A stretch of DNA of 64,000 nucleotides from Serendipita indica DSM 11827 (taxonomy: Eukaryota > Basidiomycota > Agaricomycetes > Sebacinales > Serendipitaceae). This document shows positions 35,877 through 46,400 of this stretch, one piece after another (position 1 is the first letter of the stretch; the number at the start of each line of letters is the position of its first letter). The position numbers and the translations under genes are program-made. The notes beneath the pieces were generated by a model, which was not told where the DNA came from, made no database searches, and saw only the letters and a list, made by a program, of their open reading frames with translations. The stretch spans positions 930,001 to 994,000 of the forward strand of contig CAJVGD010000006.1 of the NCBI GenBank assembly GCA_910890315.1. Direction: 5' to 3'.

Positions 35877-36135
35877 GGTGGTAGGCGTCTAAATGTGAGT
35901 CTCGACCTATGGTTAGTCAAATCATAGCAATATACAAAAATGGATAAACAGCAGATTTACTCGATCACCTGTATATGCTTCGAAGAACGCTGGGAGAGGA
36001 CCATAGAAGAATGAAGTCAGGGCTAATGGCATATAGGATCAATTCTACAAACGCTATTCATTGGATCCAGGAACCTCTAAGGTGCGAAAGGGCTTAACTC
36101 AAAAATCAATAACGTAGATCATTTCTCGTGTGCTT

Positions 36136-37291
36136 CTATTCTTCATAATGTACGACTTCGGCGTGGAACTCGCTGGGATGAATATCGTAAAGAAGGTTGG
36201 AGATTGTTGTATCCCATTCTTCAAACCGAACGCGGAAAGTTGCGGGTGACCGCCATGACCCTCCCGCACGAAGTTCCCATATTCTAGCCCCCCTGACACC
36301 AAAAGTAATATCTTCAATTGTCAGGAGTCCTATCCTTCGGAGTTTAGAGTCCCTTTGGGCTAGTTGATGTGCATGCAACGCTGCAAATCCATGAAATGCA
36401 AGTAATGGGAGATCAAAACGACAGATGTCAAGTTAGTTATCCTTGAAAGGTCAGGAATAGACTAAAGGCAGTCAGCAATGCCCTGGTGTCAAGTTACCCA
36501 CATACCTGAAAGTCATTCGCACAGATGGGTCCAAGCCTTGTAAGCCGATCGAAGATCCCGGTCTGAACATGCCAATATATTGGCTCCGATTCCACTGGGG
36601 GAGCTCTAAACACACGGTAGAAATACACGAATGTATCCTAGTTCGGTGTTACTATATTCAACTTTGTGTACGTGTCCAATTCGTACACTTCGAGTGATTT
36701 CAAATGAGTAAGAAGTGTCGTCCGTGTTTCATGAAGACCCTTGCATCGAACGCTTTCTATTCCATCTATATCTGCTGCCCACAGTCGATGGGTGGTCTCG
36801 AGACGATAAAGTGGAAACGGTAGTTCTCCAAAGAACTTCCTCACCGGTCGACGAACGACACCTTGGATAGAAAGGGATTTGATTTAGGGCAGGTTGAGCT
36901 TGCACGCCTGAACCAACCAAAACGAGGCTGCCCTTTTCGAGACATCAAATGGATCAGGAATCCATAATTCCGGTAGCTCCAGGGGAGTCAGGTTGCCCAT
37001 CCTATTAATGGCCCGGATCATTTGCATGGCGAGTTGAGGGAACTGAGCAATGTGCATTCTCACTCGTATATTCAGCTCGAGAGTCAATTCTAGGGCTCTA
37101 GGGGTCGATTCGAAGGTCCACACAATGGCCGAAATCTGTTCGAGGTCATCCAATCTGACCTTTGCGTATAGCGCTTGAGATGCCTCAAGATATAAGGCCC
37201 GAGAGGTTAAGCAGAGAGACAATAGATCTGCTTTCTCCCGTATTTCTTCGACTATTTGGCGGTACAGATCAAGCGGAAGTTCTCTAGACAT
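36136..37291 (-). pseudogene. F-box-like protein, tandem copy 2, broken
   Basis: Starts MSRELPLDLYRQIVEE like its neighbours, from 37291. The first frame ends at 36884 with a stop where the family has Asn (LP-stop-IKSLSIQG against LPNINSLSLQT). It resumes in the same frame and hits a second stop at about 36638, where the family has Leu (TPN-stop-DTFVYFY). The last part (HAHQLAQRDSKLRRIGLL and on) is preserved to 36136. No full protein can be made without suppressing two stops. Confidence 0.78.
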
Positions 37292-37471
37292 GGTGGTCGG
37301 CGCTCAAATGTGATATTGATGCTGAGGCAAATGAGGAAACCAGAATCTAAAACTTACCTAAATCTGGTACACGGGATCATTCAGAGGGCTATTTGGCCCA
37401 TTGAGAAGCCCCCGGAGCTCAAGGGAACAGGTCAATGGAACGAGATTTCCACCTGTGTAGGCTCTTCTATT

Positions 37472-38671
37472 TTATGCAATATCTACGACTTTGGCAAGAA
37501 ACTTGCTAGGATGAACGTCATAAAGAAGGTTACATATCGTTGCCTCCCACTCTGGAAGCCCGACCCGGAAACTCGCCAACAACCGCCACGAGTCTTTCAG
37601 ATCCCCCTTGGTTGGCGATGCCGCACCACAGCGGGATTCCCACAGCCTCGCTCTCTTTGAAAGATTAAAACGACTAGGAGTTGACAAGACTCCTATCCTC
37701 CGGAGCTTGGGGTTCCTTTGGGCTAATTGATGTGCATCCGAGGCTGTAAAGTCACGGAATGCCGCAAAGGGGAGATAAAATACGACAGATGTCAGTTTAG
37801 TTATTCTCGAGAGGTCAGGGATAGACTAAGTAGGTTCAGTAAGACCCTCATCCCAGGGAGACGAAAATACCTGGAGATCTTCACCATAAACAGGTCCGAG
37901 CCTTTGAAGCTGATCGAAGCATCCGCGTATCAGGTACCATAATATGGGTTCGGACGCCACTTGAGGATCCCTAAATGAGGGATATAGGTAGACAAGTGTG
38001 TCCAGGTTTGGCGTGATCATTTTGTCTACGTACGTGTCTAGCGTCAACACTTCGAGCGCCCTTAAGTGCACCAAAGGTTCCTCTCGCGATCCATATAATC
38101 TCTCGCATCGCACGCTCTCTACCCCGCCTATATACGCAACAGACAATGGACGATTTGTCTCGAGACGAGGAAGAGGGAATGGTAGCTCTCCAAAGAGCTC
38201 TCCTATCGGCATAGAAATTCCGGTTTGGAGAGAAAGGGAGTTGATATTAGGCAGCTTCAGGTTACACGTCCAAGCTAAGCAATGCTCCTCGTTCGAGGGC
38301 GCCCATGGCGCGGATGTTGCCATGTCGGAGGAACTCAAAGGCCACAAATAAGTTAGACCCAGTAAGGTTAAATTGCACATCCGATTGATGGCGTTGACAA
38401 TTTGCCCAGTGAGGAAAGGAAGAGTGATATAATCCTTTCCAACTCGTAGAGTCAGCTCATTGACCAATTCGACAAACCTAGAGGCCGAATTAAATGTCCA
38501 GAAGGCAGCTGAGATTTGTCTGTAGCCTTCCAAGTCGATCTTTGCGTAAAGTGCTCGAGATGCCTCGAGATATAAAGCGCGTGAGGTTAAGCAGAGAGAT
38601 AATAGGACCGCCCTTTCTCGAACACCTTCAACAACCTGGCGGTACAGATCACGCGGAAGTTCTCTAGACAT
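37472..38671 (-). CDS. F-box-like protein, tandem copy 3
   Basis: Same two-exon plan as copy 1. First exon from 38671 (MSRELPRDLYRQVVEGVRE) to about 37871; second exon ends at 37472 (LLYDVHPSKFLAKVVDIA). About 385 residues with the F-box pattern at the N-terminus and LRR-like segments after it (NLTLLGLTYLW, NINSLSLQTGI, LRALEVLTLDTYV, PNLDTLVYLYPS). It is closer to copy 1 than to the broken middle copy in the central region. No stop or frame problem found. Confidence 0.8.
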
Positions 38672-38766
38672 TGTGGTAGGCGTCTAAGAATGGGCTCAGC
38701 ATACGGGTCCTAACAGGCCCCATTGTTCAAATTGTAGAACTATGCAAAAATAAATGGGAATTTTAT

Positions 38767-40754
38767 TTAGAGCCACTCAATTGTCTGTATATACGTCAGG
38801 GCGGCTCTTGAAGAAACCAGAGTGACTTACTCCCGGTGGCTTTGATGAAATGTCGTAAGTGACACGATTGACTCCCGCGACTTCATTGGTAATCCTCGAA
38901 GATATTTTTCGCAGCACCGCTGGGGGGAATGCAAACCTACCAGACAGTCAGCACGCCGCTATTTCTACCAACATCTTACTACATACCAATCTGCTGTCAT
39001 AAAGTCTTCTGATTGAACGGCACGTAGCGCAATGACCTGCTCGTATGTCCTCTTGTCGCCCATCACACCTACGGCCTTTACGGGTAACAAGACTGCAAAG
39101 GCTTGAGCAATCTGGTCGTACAACCCAGCGGCTCTAATTTCCTCGATGTAGATGTTGTCCGCCTTTTGGAGGATCTGAACTTGTTCACGAGAGACTGGAC
39201 CGAGGATGCGGATAGCCAGACCTGGCCCAGGGAAGGGATGCCGTCCGACGAGGTGTGACGGTATAGAGAGCAGTCTACCTAATGCACGGACTTCGTCTAT
39301 CAAACAATTAGAAAAAATGAAGGCTACAAGGAGATGGCTAACCTTTGAATAGCTCTCGGAGAGGCTCGATCAACTTGAGCTTCATGTCTTTTAAAAGACC
39401 CCCGACGTTATGATGTGTCTTTATCGTCGCACTGGGTCCTTTGAAGCTGATACTTTCGATAACATCTGGGTAAAGTGTGCCTTGGAGAAGGAACTCTATC
39501 TTGCCACGACCTTGTTCTTCCACGCGGCTTTCGATGCGTCCTGCCTCTTCTTCGAACACGTTGATAAAGGTGTTGCCAATAATCTTTCGCTTTTGCTCCG
39601 GATCCTCGACGCCGGCTAAACGTGAGAGGAAGAGTTCAGACGCATCGACAACCTGTAGGTTGACTCCAAGGTCTTCACAGAGTGTTTTCTTGACACGGGC
39701 TGCTTCGTTCATACGCAGTACGCCGTTGTCGACGAGGATTGCATGAAAACTGAGCAGGTAAATCAGAAAATTCATATTATATCTGAGCACGTACCGGTCA
39801 CCAATAGCCTCATGCATCAGCTTTGCAGCTACGCTGCTGTCCACGCCACCGCTGACGGCGCCGATAACCTGAGCGGTTTCACCGACCAGTTCCCGGATAC
39901 GAGAGATTTCTTTGGAGATGAAAGATTCCTAGTGGCATGTAAGTCATGGTTCGGGGAAGAGGAAAGACGCACCATTGTCCATGAAGCGTCGCATTCACAA
40001 ATGTTGAGGACGAAGCGACCGATGATATCTTTGCCCTTGGGGGTATGCGTTACTTCTGGGTGGAACTGGATACCGAAAAATGGTTTGGACTCGTGGGCAA
40101 TGGCGGCGAAAGGAGCGGTCCTGGTTTTCCCTACGACGTGGAACCCGTTTGGAGCAGTAGAGATTTGATCCCCATGGGACATCCAAACTTGAAACTGTTC
40201 TCCCAGGCCATCTAAAAGCTTGTTGGCCAGCTGGAACTCGTTACCAAGCTTGATGACCTCGACGTCGGCATGACCGTATTCGCGATGCGTGCTCCCACCC
40301 ACTTTCCCGCCAAAGTAAGATGCCATTTCCTATATAGAGTGGTATGTCCCGTTGTTATTGGCGTAATACAACCGACTGACCTGTAAACCATAGCATATGC
40401 CCAGCACGGGAACTCCAAACGTAAAGACATCCGGATCAACATGAGGAGCGTCGTCATCGTAAACAGAGTAGGGCGATCCTGAGAGAATGATGCCTCGACA
40501 AGGATAAGGAAATTTTCACGGGGGTGGCATTTGGACGGGTGCGCTACCTTTGGGCTTCCATGTCAACTGGGATATTTTCTGAGTGCATGGCATGAGTTCG
40601 GCATATACGTTGAGTTCTCGACATCTTCTGGTGATAAGATGGCTGTACTGTCGTTTGGAGGGTGAAAAGGCGATAACGGATCCAAACAAAGACATACCTG
40701 GGATCCAAAGTCTAGAATGAGAATTGTATCGTATGCATCGTGAATTTCAGCCAT
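38767..40754 (-). CDS. GUA1: GMP synthase (glutamine-hydrolysing)
   Basis: Last step of GMP synthesis: converts XMP to GMP with glutamine and ATP in the cytosol. The start is the ATG at 40754 ([19 protein letters not shown]), at the head of the class I glutaminase domain. The nucleophile Cys is in [13 protein letters not shown] and the His/Glu pair in [13 protein letters not shown]. The ATP-pyrophosphatase P-loop is [19 protein letters not shown]. The C-terminal dimerisation domain has [20 protein letters not shown], and the last exons read [19 protein letters not shown] and [10 protein letters not shown], then TIEWL and stop at 38767; the usual family ending is TIEWE. Six or so introns keep frame. 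Head to head with eIF4A. Confidence 0.95.
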
Positions 40755-41113
40755 GATCTCCGAGAAAAGGAAAGACGCGGTCTCTAGCGAAAATCTGCCA
40801 GGCGTAATTACGCCAATCTGAAGTCTCTGGAAAGCGGCGCATATCGATGGGCCCAGATCCGCTTACATCTCAATACACCTCCTGGGTCAAAGTTGTCTCG
40901 CAAATCGACCAAAAAATAAATACTTTAAAATTCACAAATGACTCTGAACGGATCCGACAAATGGATCTGCGGCTGCGCTACGTCGGCCCAAGTCAGCGTC
41001 TGGAGTGGAATATAAAGCTTGACTCCCGCCACAGAGGCAATTCCCAGCGAAAAAAACAAACCACAAGCACAAACGACCCCAAAAACAGACTAATAAACGT
41101 CTAATCACCCATC
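40755..41113. other. Divergent intergenic region, GUA1 / eIF4A
   Basis: About 360 bases between start codons, containing both promoters. A-rich leader (GCGAAAAAAACAAACC, near 41047) upstream of eIF4A. No other gene. Confidence 0.45.
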
Positions 41114-42740
41114 ATGGCTTCGTGCGTCTTGTTCGTCGTCTGTGGCTCGCCGTGTCGCTGATATACTCTTTGTCCATATTCAGCGAAGAACTCAAGGACA
41201 TCCCAGAGAATGAAATCGAGAGCAACTGGGATGAAGTAGTCGACAAGTACGTTTTTACGTGCCTGTGAATGCTCCCAGCCGCTAATCTCATGTGCAATGG
41301 CAGCTTTGATAACATGGGCCTCAAGCCAGATCTCCTCCGTGGTATCTACGCATATGGGTATGATCTACTGTCATCGATAAAATGTCCAGCTTTTCATACA
41401 TCCACCCAGCTTTGAACGCCCTTCTGCAATTCAGCAGCGTGCCATCATCCCAGTCGTCAAGGTGAGAAAACAGGAAGCATAGCTTGTCATACAGATCATT
41501 GACACTCGGTATTAGGGTCACGATGTGATCGCCCAAGTATGACCTCTACTTTGCCCAGGTTTCCCTCAAATCTCATCCTTCGTAGGCACAATCGGGAACC
41601 GGAAAGACTGCTACCTTCTCCATCTCGATTCTCCAACGCATTAATATCAATCCCGAGAACCATCAGACTCAGGCGCTCATTCTCGCACCCACCCGCGAGC
41701 TGGCCCAGCAAATTCAAAAGGTCGTCATCGCTTTGGGCGACTATATGAAGATTGATTGCATGGCCTGCGTCGGTGGCACAAATGTTCGTGAAGACATGGA
41801 TAAACTCCGCGCAGGCGTTCACATTGTGGTCGGCACGCCAGGACGAGTCTTTGATATGATCAATCGAGGTGCCCTGAAGACTCAAAGCGTCCAGATCTTC
41901 TGTCTCGACGAGGCCGACGAGATGCTTTCTCGTGGGTTCAAGGATCAGATCTATGAGGTCTTCCAGCACCTCCCTCAGGAAACTCAGGTAGTCCTTTGTC
42001 AGCCACTATGCCGGCCGACGTCCTCGAGGTGTCCAAGAAGTTTATGAGAGACCCCGTCCGCATCTTGGTCAAGCGTGACGAGCTCACGCTTGAAGGTATC
42101 AAGCAATTCTATATTGGTGAGTATCATCTTTTGGTACGAAGATGATTGCTAACTGCGCAAAGCTGTCGAAAAGGAAGAGTGGAAGCTCGACACCTTGTCC
42201 GATCTCTACGAGACCGTCACCATCACACAGGCAGTCATCTTCTGCAACAGCAGACGCAAGGTCGATTGGCTCACGGAGAAGCTGACCGCGCGCGAGTTTA
42301 CGGTGTCTGCAATGGTGAGTGATCCAAAGATTGGTGTGCGGACTTTCGGAGCTGACAGCACCTGCGCTAGCACGGAGACATGGAGCAAAAACAACGAGAA
42401 CTCATCATGAAGGAATTCCGAAGCGGCTCGTCCCGTGTGCTCATCACGACCGATTTGCTTGCACGCGGCATCGACGTGCAACAAGTTTCACTCGTCATCA
42501 ACTACGATCTGCCTAATAACCGCGAAAACTACATTCATCGTATCGGCCGTGGCGGTCGATTCGGTAGAAAGGGTGTCGCGATCAACTTTGCTACGAATGA
42601 TGATGTGCGTATGCTCCGCGACATTGAGCAATTCTATAACACCCAAATCGAGGAGATGCCGATGAACGTCGCGTACGTGTGCCTTTATTTGCCGTGTTTT
42701 GATCGCGCGCTGATTGTTGTTAACCAGCGACCTGATCTAA
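41114..42740 (+). CDS. TIF1: Translation initiation factor eIF4A (DEAD-box helicase)
   Basis: ATP-dependent RNA helicase of the eIF4F cap complex. Nine exons: 41114-41121, 41184-41246, 41304-41357, 41410-41461, 41516-41536, 41586-42116, 42163-42314, 42371-42672 and 42728-42740. Motifs in order: [14 protein letters not shown] (Q motif), AQSGTGKT (I), PTRELAQQ (Ia), TPGRV (Ib), DEAD (II), [10 protein letters not shown] (IV), [15 protein letters not shown] (V), [13 protein letters not shown] (VI), ending NVADLI. That ending and the overall pattern fit eIF4A rather than Fal1. Motif III (SAT) lies in a sequence that reads CTTTGTCAGCC and needs one extra base near 41995 to give [12 protein letters not shown]. 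The frame is wrong without it. For an essential gene this is most likely a consensus error. Confidence 0.92.
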
Positions 42741-42983
42741 TGAACTCAAACGATTTCTCTCTCATTCTTGTCCGCGTCTGCATATTTCAATGTCCTGTGC
42801 ACCTATCCATTCCAGGGCAGGTCATCTAAAATTACCGTTTTCATCCGTGTGGAGCGAGCGAGCGCGCGGTGGCACTCTTGTTACTCTACCCTTGTTTTTA
42901 CGCAGTTTGATATCTGTACAGCAGCAGGCGCTGAGTCGTAGTGACTCTTGCAATCGATATCTCGTTCCACCACCCATTCCTTT

Positions 42984-44057
42984 TCACAGATTTGTCTGTG
43001 AGACGGCGCGGAGAATCTCTGCCTGCCTCTTTTGTGCGAGCTCTATGCATTCGGTGTAAAGGGATGTGGAACTCTGTCCTGATGGACTCGTTTCCCGCCC
43101 GAGACCGACTTGAGAGACGGAGATGGCTTCGGAGCCGCATAAAACGACGGTGACGGTGGATTCGAGCAGTGGCTCCTCGAATGAAGTTGGGTCAACGAGT
43201 AGATGTTTTCTGTATTACAAATTGGAGATAAGAATCATGTTTATGGGGAGGACTCACGATTCAAAGATTCCAAACGTTGTAGCTGTTGGAAGTGTCTTGA
43301 GCGCGAGGGGTGTCTTGTTCATCCTTGAGCATAAGACCATCTTTTTATCGTCATCATATCGAGCCTGCGGAAGTTGTGCTACTTTTTATTGGCTTTGGCG
43401 TGTGGTCGGGGGAGAGATCACCCACTATTGCTTAGAGCCGTGGTCATTGCGAGGAGTGTGGCATCTAGCGCATTACCATCATAATTTATGCACACTGCGT
43501 CGATGTAAATCGTCCAGACGGCTTTTCTAGGCTCGATGCAGAGTGAGTCGAGAGGGAGACATTTGGACCTTGAAGAGTGAGACGATAATAGGAGAATATA
43601 AAAGGCATCGTACTTTGCTATGATTTGATTGAGTTGTTCTGATATTATCTGGGCTTCTTCACTCGGAGGGCCTGGTTTGAATCGTGCTGCGCAAATGGCA
43701 GAAATCTCGACATTCGGGACTGTTTAGATGTGAACACTTGATAAAATAAGCTATAGATCTTACCTATGAAACCGCGTGTGGGGGCATCGAGGTCTGGCTC
43801 TGCGATTTCAGCCTTGACACCGCACACAATTGTGGTTTCGCCCAGGCGGACTAGAGCCGAGCCATCTGCAGTGGAAATAGATCCTAGTTATCGTCAGCAT
43901 CTGATGCAACCGTCTGTAACTGGCATCACTTGCCGGTTGTGAGCTCGAGCGGTCTGCAGTCTAGCGGTCGACGACCGTCTGGGCGGAGATGCTCGTCTAG
44001 AAATCTTTGGAGATAGGCACGCGGATGGAGACGCTGGAAAGTTGAAATGTCGGACAT
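42984..44057 (-). CDS. RRP43: Exosome core subunit Rrp43
   Basis: RNase-PH-like, catalytically inactive subunit of the RNA exosome ring. The start is the ATG at 44057 ([20 protein letters not shown]), followed by EHLRPDGR and [19 protein letters not shown]. Next come [20 protein letters not shown], then [57 protein letters not shown] and [20 protein letters not shown], with the stop at 42984. These are Rrp43/Oip2-type blocks. The first intron (43933-43884) begins GCAAGT and can only be spliced in frame as GC-AG. Convergent with eIF4A, 243 bases between stops. Confidence 0.9.
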
Positions 44058-44505
44058 CAAGATTACGCGGACGCAGACCGGAGCAACCGGGCGCTCTCCA
44101 AGGCGACCAAATTGCGACCACTTAGCGGAGATCACCTGCGCTTGCGTCTACATGCAAAATAAACTGGTATGGTTGCCATCTCTTGGCGTAGCTAGCCCTG
44201 GTACATCTCGCCTAGGCCTCCGCATTGGTCCGCAGGATGACTGGCCTCGATGCCTTTCGATGGTTACAATTCTGTCCCCTCTGGACATTTCGGACAACAC
44301 TTCTTCTCTGGGCGTTTTATAAATCGCCCACTGTAGCTACTCCGACTCGTCACTTCGTTTCAGCCCCTCTACCTCCTTTTTCCAGCTTTTGACCGCTGTA
44401 GCGATCCGGATCGCACTTTCCTTTCTTTCATTCCACACTTTCACTCAATTTCTGCATCTGTTCGACAACTCTTTTCCCTCTGCATTCATTCCCCCGGCGG
44501 TCAAC
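44058..44505. other. Divergent region with TATA box of the secreted-protein gene
   Basis: TTTTATAAAT at 44315-44324 lies about 185 bases upstream of the ATG at 44506 and inside a short inverted pair (GGGCG ... CGCCC). A long CT-rich leader (TTTCCTTTCTTTCATTCC) follows, a common mark of strongly expressed fungal genes. Rrp43's promoter occupies the other end. Confidence 0.5.
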
Positions 44506-45733
44506 ATGAAATTCTCCTCTCTTCTCCTTTCCCTCACGACCTTTGGTGCTGCCAGTGTCATGGCCTTCCCAGTCGCCAATGGTGCAAGGGATCTCCAGCC
44601 TGTTCGCCGATCTGAGGCCCCAACGGCCACTGCTACTCCAAGTGCCACGGCTACCTCGACGGAATCGAGTGTGTCGAGTGTGACTGAGACTGCGACATCG
44701 TCCAGTGCTGAGCCTGTATGTTCTTCCTCATCCAACGTGCTTTGATCCTCATGGCTCGTAGACTGAAACTGGGACGTACCTCTACTCGACCATCACGGAT
44801 TCAGATGCTTCCGCCCCACAACCAACCACTCGCACAACGACATCATCCTCGAGCACATCTACGACTACCGAGACTCAGATGCCCCAAGAGACGGCAAGTA
44901 TCTTCTTATTCGTTTAGGGCCTCCCTCTCATATTCCTCCAGGACAGCGTGTCCAGCTCTGGATCTTCGAGAAATGTCGACCTCTCGCGCGCCGTAGTCGT
45001 GCGTGTGCGAGAAACCGTAGTCATTCGTGAACGTATGTCCCACCAACTTGCATCCTCTATGACACTCATACTAACTATTCCTAAGAAATTATTGTCGAAC
45101 GTCCAATCCTCGTGGCCGTGCAGCTCAATGTCCGCGTCCAACAAACCATCATCGTGAATCACATCACCAACGTCTTCCAAAGCCGCTTTGACAACTGGGA
45201 CATCAACGTCGTCAACCAGCTCGCCTTGATCATCGCCCAGCAGTTTGGCGTCCTCAGCCGTGCCGGCAATCGTGGATTCGACCGCATTGACAGTCGCCAG
45301 TTTAACGCGTTTGTCGAACGATTCGTCCAGCAGTTCCAGGTGTTCCAACAGTATGTAACAGCCCGGTACCCATGCAACGATTACTCACCGGTATATAGGA
45401 TTCGTCTTGTCGACGTGCAGAAGTTTATTGTTGTCGTGCAACGATTCGATATCAACCAGTTGGCAAGCTTCTTCGGAAGGTCGCAGCTCTTGTTCAGCCA
45501 GGTACGTTTCTCCCACTGGTCGTCTCGAGGACAGATACTGACACTGTCTTTCTCAGAACACATTTGATCGATTCAACGTCAACAACGACTTTGGCGTTTT
45601 CGTTCAGCAGCTCTCCAATATGCTGTTCTTGATCCAATCTGGTGCTTTCGATAGCGATGGCATCTTCAGCCTCGATGGTGTAACACTCATCGACGGAGGA
45701 CTAAACTTGGGCCGATCGAGTCTCCAAGTGTAA
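44506..45733 (+). CDS. Secreted cysteine-free Gln/Phe/Val-rich protein
   Basis: About 330 residues with a classical signal peptide (MKFSSLLLSLTTFGAASVMA). Exons: 44506-44715, 44762-44893, 44942 onward and three more to 45733. After the signal comes a Ser/Thr-rich stretch suited to O-glycosylation (TATATPSATATSTESSVSS), then an amphipathic region rich in Gln, Val, Ile and Phe (ILVAVQLNVRVQQTIIV; FNAFVERFVQQFQVFQQ; FIVVVQRFDINQLASFFG; FDRFNVNNDFGVFVQQLS). I see no cysteine in the mature part, unusual for a small secreted fungal protein. The second intron (44894-44941) starts GCAAGT and works only as GC-AG. No known family recognised; it could be a surface, wall-associated or host-directed protein. 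Confidence 0.8.
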
Positions 45734-45892
45734 TCCGACGCGTTGGGGATATGGTCAATTGTTACTTCACGGACGCGCTTTCCCGATTGGACATTATTTT
45801 GATTACGCATACCATTTCTTCTAACACTGTCATTCACCTGTATCCTTGAGTATCTCCGGTGTACCTAGTACCACGCAAACAAAAGTGTCCGT

Positions 45893-46276
45893 TCAAGCGT
45901 GGATTGTCACATCTTCGAGAGTGGCGTCGCCAACAGGGGTTCTCATGTACGTATACAGGGCCATTTTGAACTTTTCAACGTTAGTATCTGTTGTGATTTC
46001 TGTATGACCTCGTACGTGATCAAGCAGAGGTGCCATCTGGCCCTCGACAGCTCTTAACGATACAGGTTGTGACTTGACGAGCTCCTGTGTCTCCTTGAGC
46101 ACATTTAGCAGCTATTTCACGTGTTAATAGATCCAATTATAGAAGAAGTAGTGGCTTGCCTCGAGGAGATCGTCAGAGAGCCCCTTTAGCTCGAGAAGAA
46201 CGTCTGCCTGGGTCTTTTTGAGATTCTTTGCGCTTATTTCTTTGCTGTATTCTGCATTTGTCGTTGACTGTGACAT
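45893..46276 (-). CDS. Small helical protein of unknown function
   Basis: A 111-residue protein from two exons, 46276-46160 and 46111-45893. The N-terminal half reads SKEISAKNLKKTQADVLLEL and continues with heptad-like leucines (KGLSDDLLELLNVLKETQEL), suggesting a coiled coil. The C-terminal half is RAVEGQMAPLLDHVRGHTE and FKMALYTYMRTPVGDATLED. The intron begins GCAAGC and ends TAG, so it is GC-AG; no GT alternative keeps the frame. Size and helical content suggest a subunit of a larger complex, but I cannot name one. Start codons of this gene and the membrane-protein gene are 124 bases apart, head to head. Confidence 0.7.
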
Positions 46277-46400
46277 GGGCCACCGACGCGGTCAGGAGCA
46301 AACGTCGCCACTGACCAAACTTGGCCCCTTCCAACATCCCCTGGCTGCGCGTCGATTGCAGTCGTAGAAACGGCGAGGCGCAAGACGCCTACTGTGGGGA

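Noticed and set aside
41992-42006. 15-base intron in eIF4A (GTAGTCCTTTGTCAG)
   Set aside because: Too short to splice and would leave the downstream frame wrong; a missing base fits better.
41114-42740. Fal1/eIF4AIII rather than eIF4A
   Set aside because: The N-terminus ([20 protein letters not shown]) and the NVADLI end fit eIF4A better.
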